A DNA stretch of 64,000 nucleotides from Heterohyrax brucei (lineage: Eukaryota > Chordata > Mammalia > Hyracoidea > Procaviidae), in NCBI GenBank assembly GCA_028571685.1, contig CM053154.1, positions 2,110,501-2,174,500 on the forward strand, read 5' to 3'. The notes under the pieces were generated by a model. The model ran no database searches. It was not told the DNA's origin and saw nothing but the letters and a program-made list of their open reading frames with translations. This document shows, in pieces, positions 56,254 through 64,000 of this stretch; within the stretch, counting starts at the first letter, position 1, and each line of letters begins with the position of its first letter. Position numbers and translations under genes: made by a program.

Positions 56254-56342
56254 GAGCCTCCCACTATCCTCATGCGAGGAGAAGACAGCCTCGCCCAGGG
56301 CAGCCGACCTGTGGCCTCCGCCCCGGTGCCCGGATCCCCCTG
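56254..56342 (+). other. Exon-like segment after the CpG island
   Basis: It is preceded by a pyrimidine tract ending in AG (cccttttctctttcaag) and followed by a donor-like gtaaga. The 89-base segment is open in the frame beginning [17 protein letters not shown] matching upstream donor in the CpG island was not identified, and the peptide is not one I recognise. Confidence 0.3.
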
Positions 56343-56344
56343 GT

Positions 56345-57922
56345 AAGACCCTCAGGACCTCGAGAGCTCGGAGAAAGTGCTGTCTTGTCACGGCTCTTGC
56401 TGACTGCCACCAAAGAGAAGCTGTGTCTCCCAGCACAGCCGTGGGTTTTGAAAATTAGCTGGCAGCTCGTGAGAGGCGCAGCCCCACCTGGCCGTCGCAT
56501 CCCGCAGAAAGAAAAAGAGTGTTGGGGTAGGAGGTGCAGCTGTTCCAACTTCTGTGTAACATGTGTGAGGTCGGAGCACTGGCGTGTGCGTCACAGGAGG
56601 CCACCTTTGAGGAATCCAGCCTGCAACCTTCACGGGGTCTTTCTCCCTCCTTAGGGGACCGAGTCACTGAGCCTTAGTTACAGATCACCCGACTCCCGCC
56701 CCCGGCTCTGGGCCGGTGCCCCCGGAGGATTCCCCGGGGCTGTGAGGACACCACACTGCAAACACCTTCCACCAGGGAGCTCGGTTTTTAAAGATGCCCT
56801 TTTATAATGGAGTCCTTTAGAAGTGAGTAAAAAGGTTATTATGATAAAAATTAGCTTTAAAACCTGAAGATTAGAGGGAGATATGTAGCGGAGAAGAGTG
56901 GCTGATTAGCAACCGAAATACAAAGCCTTCCGTCAGCTTAAAATGCCAGCCAGGCGTGTGGGGCCGCGGGGACTCCAGGATGAATGCCAGCCTCTGGTGC
57001 TGGGTGAGGGGCACACGCTGAAGGCCATTAGGCAGCATATGGGTGCCTGCTGTGCCCTGAGGCCACACCCTGCCCATGCTGGTTCTGGTCAGATGTGCTC
57101 GTGTCAGGAGAGAAAGCAGTGGGTGACCTGGTCAGAATCAAGGTCAGCAACACCGGGCGGCCTGTGCTGTCTGTCTTCAGGTGACAGTTCCACTCAGCAC
57201 CTGGACAGTTCCCAGGTGAGCCTACTTTCTCTGTGAACAAACTGCACCTATCTAAGGGAGCTCACTTGACAGTGAGCCCTGCTTGGGGGCGAGGGCTATT
57301 CCTCAGAATGTGTGGCTCCATTCCACTGCCCCCACCATGTTACTCTTGAGGCCACAGTGTGGATATTTTGTCTATAAAATATAAATCAGTGCGTGCACCC
57401 TCTGGGCCCCGGTGAGGTGGGGAGGTGACTGTGATTACACAGCCACCCCCATGAAGAATACCATGCCCACAGGTGCACATCCTGGTGGCACAAGGGATGA
57501 CAGTAGGAGTGAAGAGCACCAAGGCCAGGGGGAGGATCACGAGGGGGGTCGCTGGAGGTTTCCGAGGGTGGGGTGAGTCTGTGTACACGTACATCCAGAA
57601 GGCGGAAGAGATGAGGGCAGGTGTGCGGCGGCCCAGGGGGCTGGCCTGGCAGGATGTGGCACTCCGTTGTGTGGGTCTCCTTGGCCAGACTGCAAAACCA
57701 GTTGTGCATGTGAGTGGGGAGCCTCGGGGAGCCCAAGAGACAGTGCTGCGGTCAGCCTGCTGATGCAGAAGAGCCAGATGCCGAGGAGGGGGCCAGGAGG
57801 CGGACGCTCCACGGAGACAGACGTTTTGGATCAAAATCGGGCTACTACTTGGACCCGTACGCTATTTCCTATGACAGCAGAGAGGTTGAGGTGCCTCCTG
57901 TGCACCCCTCACTCTGGGGCTG
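56345..57922. other. Unique DNA
   Basis: Single-copy sequence. 56790-56945 is AT-rich with ATTA-type sites (aaaaattagctttaaaacct). No coding exon recognised. Confidence 0.5.
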
Positions 57923-58442
57923 TGTTTTAGTCAGCTAGGGCTTCTCTAACAGAAATACCACAGAGTGGACGGCTTTAACAAAGGAAGGTTTGTTCTTACA
58001 CAGTCCGGTAGGCTACAAGTCCAGATTCAGGGTGTCCACTCCAGGGGAAGGCTTTCCCTTTGTCGGCTCTGGAGGAAAGTCTGGTATCGCATCAGTCTTT
58101 GTCCAGGGAGCATCTTGGCGCAGGAACCTCGGGTCTGAAGGATGTGCTCTTCTCCTGGTGCTGCTTTCTTGATGGTGTGAGGTTTCAATTCTCTGCCTGC
58201 TTCCTTTTCCTTTTATCTCTTGTAGGATGAAAGGATTAAGGGTGGGCAAGCCATACTGCAGGGAAACTCCCTTTACAGTGGAGCAGGGAGGTGATCTTAT
58301 AAAGGGATTTACAGTCCCACCCCAATCCTCTAGCATACAGCACAGGAAAAATCACAAAATAGAGGCAATCACAAGATACTGGGAATCACAGCCCAGCCAC
58401 ATGGCTACACATATTTTGGGGGACACAATTCAACCCATGACA
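57923..58442 (-). mobile_element. Solo LTR of a MaLR-like element
   Basis: The plus strand reads tgttttagtcagctagggct at the left and caattcaacccatgaca at the right, the complement of a full LTR. The flanks ggctg and ggatg match at four of five bases, consistent with a 5-bp target duplication. It contains the 'tttataagggatttacagtc' stretch shared with 62840, so the two belong to one subfamily. Confidence 0.92.
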
Positions 58443-59024
58443 GGATGCAAATGCTCATCTTTTGAACCAGTTTTCTGGCAGCTGAGCAGACACCTAGCTG
58501 AGGATGTGAGTGCCACCGGCAAGTCCCGCGTGACTCACGGGTCAGGCAGGCACTTTCCCCAGAGAGCAGGGCCCTGGACCCTGGGGCTGAGGGTCACTGT
58601 CCTGGCTCCCCTGCTGCTACACTGCCTGATGGAGAGGAATCTTTGTGTGCAGCATGGTGATAATCCTCATTAATCTTGGCGTCCTCCATGTGGGCATCTT
58701 GGTAGTGGCACAGTTTACTGACCCTGCTATCTGCCACCAGGAAAGGACCTCCTGCCATGGGGAGCCCAGAGCATTCCTCTCAGCTAACTCCATCACCCGC
58801 CTCTGTCCCCGTTCCTGCGGTTGGTTAGTACTCAGCCTGACTCAGCCAGCTGTGTCTTCCAGAAGAGGAAGGGCAGAGCCAGCCACAGGGACAGGGGGCC
58901 TCGTCACCTGCCACCTCTGCCCACTGCCTGCCTCCCCGTTGCTGTTGCTGGTGCTGCCCTGTGGGTCTGCTCTCGCTCACGGCCACCTGGCGCACCCCTG
59001 ACCTAGGTGCAGGCTGGCCCGGTG
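58443..59024. other. Unique DNA
   Basis: Single-copy sequence. No gene recognised. Confidence 0.5.
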
Positions 59025-59300
59025 CCGCCTTCATGGTCCTGGGCGTTTGAGGCCATCACTGCATCTGTCATGTGGACCCCCTCACGGAAGGTCTCCTGCT
59101 TTGTTCCCGGCCCTCTGCTTTACCAGATGTGTTGTCCCTTTCTAGTGGTCATGCTTTCCTGATGACATGTCTAGAGTTAGGAATCTAAGTCTTTCTGTCC
59201 TCACTTCTAAAGAGCATTCTGGTTGTGTTTCTTCTAAGCCTGGTTTGCTCATTCTGGAAATTCCCTGTTCTTCTGACCTTCATGTTAGGTCATTTGAAAC
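59025..59300 (-). mobile_element. RTE LINE 3' fragment
   Basis: Minus-strand fragment: ctgctttaccagatgtgttg, tttcctgatgacatgtctag, cacttctaaagagcattctg, tggttgtgtttcttctaagc, ccatccatggctt. No catalytic region. Confidence 0.8.
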
Positions 59301-60229
59301 CATCCATGGCTTAGACACCCAGCGAGGATTGTTCCAGGTGGCTGTGCTGAACGTGCCACTGGGCACTGTCAGTGGACAAAGATGGGCAGGGAAGTTCTCT
59401 CCGTGGGGCCGCAGCTGTGCAGACCTGAGAACTGAACCCACAGAGGGCTCAGGGAGGGCACAGTGACTGAACATGTATCTAGTCTTCTTGCCTGAAGTGG
59501 GGTGCAGACACGAGGCCAAGCCTGTGGTGAGTTGTGGCTCTCCCGCTGACTGGTGGCACAGCTGTGGCCCATCGGTTTCCTTTGAGCTCGCGTGCTGGAC
59601 TCCCCATCTCTGGGGCGGGACCCTCCCTCACTCCTGGAGCTCCTTGTCAGGCTCTCAGAGTGTCTCTCCGGGAAGAGACTACCGCCAGGGAGGGCAGGGA
59701 CGGGCCTCGTGATGGGGCTCGCCAAGGCACTCCGTGGGGGGTGGAGGGAACAGTGTACTGGGAGATTGTGGTCTCCAGGAGGTGAGTTTGGGGACACTGG
59801 GTGATCTTGTTGGGAATGTCAGCTGAAACAGTGACGTGACGGGTGTCAGGACTGCTGATAGGTCCTCGCGTATGCACTGTGTGAGCGCGCTCTGTATCTC
59901 AGTGGCCGACGTCCATGGCTTCACCGCAGCCTCTTGGGAACCTTGTTGTCTTTGCAATGACATGTCCTAGGAACAGTGGGTCCCTTGTCAGCCAGGTATC
60001 TGGTGCCCCTCCCACCTCAGGGAGCAGGACTGTGAGGGGATCAGGAAACCCAGGCCAATGGCTCAGGCCAGAACTAAGAGGGAGATATTTGGTTACGCAT
60101 TTCAGAGTTCAGCCTGAGACCAGACTTCTCCTACAGAAACCTGGCTTCTAGAAATTTCAGTGTAGGCGGGACAAGCCAAGCAAGCTGGGCTGATGCAGAC
60201 TCAGAAATGATGCGAGATAAAGGATATAG
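59301..60229. other. Unique DNA
   Basis: Single-copy sequence. No gene recognised. Confidence 0.5.
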
Positions 60230-60570
60230 TGTATCAGTGTCTGGGGGCGGTTGTCATGACAAAAATACAAGGTAATATTTTAGAATCTAGTGAAAGTATG
60301 GAACATGAAAATCCAATTATTCTCACTCCTGGTCAACTTTCTTTCACTGTTGTTATATGTTTAATAACAGTAAAGCTGAGAAATTTAATATTTGAGAGGA
60401 CAGTGGTGCACACCAGAGACTCTAAACATCACGCCTGTAGATGTGTGGAAGAAACTTGCCTTTTCGGATGAAAATCTTCCAGTATTTTTCAATGCTCCTT
60501 GGCATGGACACCAGAAAGCAACAAGGTTATTTAATTTGATTTAAAAGTGAGGCGAGAAAAAGGGCAGAGT
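60230..60570. other. AT-rich unique block, possible conserved element
   Basis: Unique sequence, AT-rich (gttatttaatttgatttaaa, atttaatatttgagagga), bounded by GC-richer DNA. No repeat family recognised. A regulatory role is only a possibility. Confidence 0.3.
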
Positions 60571-60679
60571 TTCTGCTTGTTCTCAACAGGAGACAGCTGC
60601 GTGCAGACAGCTGAAGGAATGCACGGGGAGTGTTGGAAGCAAACAGGAACGCTTCTAGTTACGCCCAGCTGCTGATGAT

Positions 60680-60833
60680 CTGGGGCCCTGGTGGACCACG
60701 GTCAGGAGGTCAGGCAGCTAACTGGAAAGCTAGCAGTGTGACTCCACCAGCCACTCCCTGGAAACTGCTGTGGGGCTGTCCTGCATGGAGACTGGGAGTT
60801 GGAATGAACTGGAGAGCAACAGATTTGGATACA
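60680..60833 (+). repeat. AfroSINE
   Basis: Plus-strand copy: ggggccctggtggaccacgg, actccaccagccactccctg, tgctgtggggctgtcctgca, tgggagttggaatgaactgg. Confidence 0.85.
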
Positions 60834-60839
60834 ATTTAC

Positions 60840-61015
60840 TGAGTCCCGGGGTGGCGCCAGTGGCTCGCAGGTTCAGGTGCTACCAAAAGATGGAGATTCA
60901 CATCCACGTAACATTGCCTGGTGACCTGCTTCTGAAAAACTGGCCACCGAGAACCCCACGGAGCGCGGCTCTGCTCAGCTCCCGCGGGGCCTCAGGAGGC
61001 AGAGGTGACCTGGAG
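60840..61015 (+). repeat. AfroSINE, longer form
   Basis: Plus-strand copy: gagtcccggggtggcgccag, gttcaggtgctaccaaaaga, gcctggtgacctgcttctga, aaccccacggagcgcggctc. It sits directly after another copy. Confidence 0.85.
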
Positions 61016-61414
61016 ACAACGAGTCACCTGTGCATTCCTCTGCCATTCTAGCTGCCGAGGAACAGAGCAGGTGCGTGGCCTCCTTGAAAGCATTGATGTT
61101 ACACTGAACCCTTCAGAAATGTCAAAGTGATGAAGTGACAACAGACAGAAGTAGAGACAGAGCCGCATGCTATTTCTGCTCTTGCAGCCCTGTCAGCTAC
61201 ACTGTTAAAAACTGCTTTTGAGTCCAGGTTACTTCCTGTAGTCAGCTCTGCCTTCAGAAGCTGTGTACCCTAATGCCATCGATGGACCCAAAGACGCTGC
61301 CATCAGGGCTATACCATTCTACTGAGAAAAAAGAAAATGTAGACTGCATGTCATCTTTCATAGAAAGTAATAGCCTAACAACCTCCAAATGAAAGGCTTG
61401 AGCTTGCGTCAGTA
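61016..61414. other. Unique DNA
   Basis: Single-copy sequence. No gene recognised. Confidence 0.5.
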
Positions 61415-61572
61415 AAAACCCATTTCTGCTGAGTCAACTTCAACTCTTCAGGGACCCTATACGGCAAGTAGAACTGCCTGGTAGAGTTTCCAAGGAACAC
61501 CTGGTGGATGTGAGTTACTGATCTCCTGGCTGGCAGCCATCGCACTTAACCACCACACCACCAGGGTTTCTG
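61415..61572 (-). repeat. AfroSINE
   Basis: Minus-strand copy: ctgagtcaacttcaactctt, agtagaactgcctggtagag, gcacttaaccaccacaccac. Confidence 0.93.
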
Positions 61573-61574
61573 CG

Positions 61575-62465
61575 TCAATGAAAGGGCTATAAAATTTGAA
61601 TTAGTTTTTCTTCAATCTGCTCCTGGTTTTTGATATGTTAATGTGAGAATAGCATTGTTGTAGTCTCTTAAGGGATGTCAATTTAGTCTTCTCCTTTTTT
61701 GTTAATCCTTTGGCTTTTGACTCAAATGGCAATATTGGAGGGTTAGCCATTCTGGTAGTGTAAGGTAATTACAGTGTTTTTATTGGAGCTGTTGGTGACT
61801 TGGGGAAATTTCATGGATAATTGCTAAACAAAGTATAAAATCCATGAGCTTGTGGCTTATATAAATGGTAAAGATTAACACTTTAAAATTGTCTATAATG
61901 CTGTATGGATTTACAAATAATTATGTCTCCTTGAACATTGGTTTTAGAACTGCATCATTTTGTAAAGAATACAGACTGACATATTGTAAGTTTCTTGTGT
62001 AACTCACTTATTAATGGCACAACAAAGCCCCTCCCCCTCTTTTTAAGTGACTTAGAGAAAGAGGGATGCTGGATCAGTTGGGATGTTGTCAATTTCAGAA
62101 GTCACCACTGCCTATCAAAGCTGATTTGTGTTTTATCCAAAGAAGTAAAGATAGCTAAACTATCATAGGTGTGCACTGCATTATTCAAGTACGCATTGTG
62201 GTCATGGGATGTCAGTTATGTCACAGCTCAGAAGCTAATGGTCAATTGTGCATCCATGCCTGGAGAGGTGAGAGAAGGAGCAGACCCTGCCACTACCAAG
62301 GATACGCTTTCTTAGAAGGGTGCTATGCTGCAAGAGTCAGTGACAGTCTTTGTGATGGCAAATAGGCATTCAACATCTGTCATACATTCCTGGGTCATCT
62401 GAACCTTATGCAAACACCATGTTTTGTGTCGTTTCTTCATTCTGACTTTGGTTGATATCTCAGCA
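61575..62465. other. AT-rich unique DNA, possible conserved element
   Basis: About 890 bases, AT-rich, without a recognised repeat or coding frame. It includes gtaaggtaattacagtgttt and tacaaataattatgtctcct. Possible regulatory DNA or an untranslated-region fragment; not determinable here. Confidence 0.35.
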
Positions 62466-62469
62466 CCTG

Positions 62470-62530
62470 TTGTTAATGGTCACTTTGAGTTGGAATTGAC
62501 TCGATGGCATTGGGTTATTGATAATGGGTT
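62470..62530 (+). repeat. AfroSINE tail
   Basis: ggtcactttgagttggaatt gactcgatggcattgggtta is the plus-strand 3' end of an AfroSINE. Confidence 0.85.
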
Positions 62531-62587
62531 CTGTTTGGCAGAAACACATCTTTTTATTACCATGTGACTATGAATTCATTTCAGTGT

Positions 62588-62800
62588 GAGTCCCTGAGTG
62601 ATCTGAGTGATGCAGATGGTCAAGCACTCATCTACAGCCTGAAATATCAGCAGTTCAAATCCACCCAAAGCACCTGGACTAAAAGGCCTGGTGAGTGACT
62701 TCTGAGAAACCAGCCATTGGAATCCTGTGGAGCATAGTTCTACTCTGACACATGTGGGTCACCACAAGTTGACATCTACTCAACACCAACTGGCTTTGGA
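62588..62800 (+). repeat. AfroSINE, longer form
   Basis: Plus-strand copy: gagtccctgagtgatctgag, agcagttcaaatccacccaa, ggcctggtgagtgacttctg, gagcatagttctactctgac, acatgtgggtcaccacaagt. Confidence 0.92.
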
Positions 62801-62839
62801 TGTTCTTAAAATATTTTTCTAAGTATTGGTAATGAACGA

Positions 62840-63343
62840 TGTCATGAGTTGAATTGTGTGCCTCCAAAAATATGTGCAGCCATGTGCCTAGGTAGTGATT
62901 TCCTGTGTTCTATGACTGACTTCCATTTTGTGATTTTCCTATGCTGTATGTTAAAGGATTAGGGTGGGACTGTAAATCCCTTTAGAAGATCCACTGTAAG
63001 GGAGTTTCCCTGGAGTATGGCTTGTCCCACCTTTAATCCTTTCACCCTACCAGAGATAAAGAGGGAAGTAAGCAGAGAATTGGGAACCTCACACCGTGAA
63101 GAAAGCAGCACTGAGAGAAGAGTGCATCCTTCAGACCTGAGGTTCCTGAGCCAAGATGCTCCCTGGACAAAGACTGATACAATACTGGACTTTCATCCAG
63201 AGTGGACAAGGGGGACAGCCTTTCCCTGGAGCAGACATCCTGAATCTGGACTTATAGCCTATTGGACTGTGTAAGAATACACTTTCCTTTATCAAAGCCA
63301 TCCACTCTGTGGTATTTCTGTTAGAACAGCACTGACTAAAACA
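62840..63343 (+). mobile_element. Solo LTR of a MaLR-like element
   Basis: The LTR runs from tgtcatgagttgaattgtgt to cagcactgactaaaaca and is a clear relative of the 9390 LTR. It shares ctgtatgttaaaggattagg, gtttccctggagtatggctt and ccatccactctgtggtattt. It has a segment at 62980-63005 that the 9390 LTR lacks or has altered. Flanks aacga and aacat share three of five bases. Confidence 0.92.
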
Positions 63344-63429
63344 AACATGTTTGGCTTTTAAAGAGTTAAGGTTAAAACCATGCCCTGGGATGCAGTTGGT
63401 AGGAGCTTTCAAGAAAGGAAAGCTTCTTG

Positions 63430-64000
63430 CGGGGGCAGAGTCAAGTTGGCGGACTAAACACACATCTCCCTAAATCCCTGTGGAAACCAAGACCTGAACT
63501 GATAATTAAATGAGCATTCTGGACACGTAGTGAGCCTTAGGATGCAGCACAGAGCTGTTAATTTGGACTTCATACCACTGAATGCAAAATCTCCTCTCTT
63601 TCACTGACCCCATTCTCAGTGAGCACGGGATTGTATGGACCAAAGATAACCTAGAAAAATAACTGTGGTCTATCTTCATGACATCTCTCCCAGCCTCTGT
63701 TAACTCACATGATGCCCCCAAAGCAACAAACTCTGGAGAAAACCATAATCAAGAAATCACCCATGGCTTCAGAAAGCCCCCAAAAGAAAGTACCTCAGAA
63801 ATTCCCAGACGAAGAAGATTTCTGAAACTGTCAGAAGGTGAATACAAAAGCATTATATAGAAAGTCTTTCTAGATCTTATACAAAATACAGTGGAGCAAA
63901 ATGAAAAATTAAGCAAGCTATTTGATCTGATAGAACACCAGTACTCTGAAATCCAAAAGATCAATAACAAAATGAAAGACATAGAAATTTCAATTCAAAG
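63430..64000 (+). mobile_element. L1 LINE 5' end, running off the window
   Basis: It starts ggggcagagtcaagttggcg, the usual opening of an L1 5' untranslated region, then about 250 bases of leader and the start of ORF1. The element continues beyond 64000, so its completeness is unknown. Confidence 0.85.
63678..64000 (+). pseudogene. L1 ORF1 N-terminal part with an early stop, partial
   Basis: L1 ORF1 encodes an RNA-binding trimeric chaperone that coats L1 RNA. From ATG at 63678 the frame is open for 60 codons and then meets TAG at 63858-63860. The same frame stays open from 63861 to the window edge and reads a coiled-coil-like, heptad-rich stretch (EQNEKLSKLFDLIEHQYSEI), as expected for the region before the ORF1 core. 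One nonsense change therefore separates two otherwise matching parts. Start choice is by first ATG in the continuing frame; the true start could lie elsewhere. The RNA-recognition and C-terminal domains are outside the window. Confidence 0.75.

Noticed and set aside
55569-56273. 234-codon minus-strand and 144-codon plus-strand frames in the CpG island
   Set aside because: Stops are rare in such GC-rich DNA; both strands are open equally and neither peptide is recognisable. The island itself is kept as a feature.
57340-57834. 164-codon minus-strand frame
   Set aside because: No domain, signal peptide or splice context is visible, and overlapping frames occur on both strands.

Overview
This window is non-bacterial, vertebrate nuclear DNA, and its repeats point to an afrotherian mammal, most likely elephant-like (proboscidean or a close relative). 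The diagnostic elements are tRNA-derived SINEs of the AfroSINE type, present about 25 times on both strands, and fragments of an RTE/BovB-type LINE whose 3' tail those SINEs share. There are also LTRs of a MaLR-like family, L1 pieces and old mammalian MIR/L2 relics. I recognise no host protein-coding gene. Nearly all long open frames come from simple repeats, transposon sequence or GC-rich unique DNA.

Layout. 1-5030 is unique DNA. 5038-6308 holds an old MIR and two LTRs in opposite orientation. 8538-11355 is a compound LTR element: an ERVL/MaLR-class 3' LTR on the minus strand joined to a complete non-autonomous MaLR-like provirus on the plus strand whose two 501-bp LTRs are identical. The whole compound is flanked by the same five bases. 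11795-12860 is an internally deleted RTE. 12985-13430 is a degenerate CA array. 13435-20080 is mostly unique, with SINEs and a 68-bp tandem duplication at 17869. 20105-20575 is a purine-strand satellite with a 49-bp unit. 20904-24130 is an RTE LINE interrupted by an L1 with a perfect 16-bp target duplication. 24213-25735 is a GGT/GAT array split by an LTR.

25740-37300 is unique DNA with scattered SINEs. 37740-37985 is an AT-rich block with homeodomain-like sites. 38674-39290 is a second CA array. 40304-40369 carries a cluster of cAMP-response-element motifs. 40625-50000 has SINEs with a tRNA-Gly-like head, an RTE fragment and a large inverted repeat (arms at 47122 and 48050). 51655-52150 is a TG array. 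53740-54235 is another homeodomain-site-rich block. 55620-56230 is a strong CpG island followed by an exon-like segment (56254-56342), the best candidate for part of a host gene. 57923-64000 has more LTRs, SINEs and RTE, and at the right edge the 5' end of an L1 whose ORF1 frame carries one early stop.

The main finding is the pair of LTR elements at 8538-11355. Identical LTRs suggest that a MaLR-like lineage was recently mobile in this animal, and the shared terminal five bases suggest that two LTR-element cDNAs were joined before integrating together. No operon-like or defence-type system is present. Repeat assignments rest on recall of consensus shapes and not on a database search, and boundaries are good to about 10-20 bases unless stated as exact.
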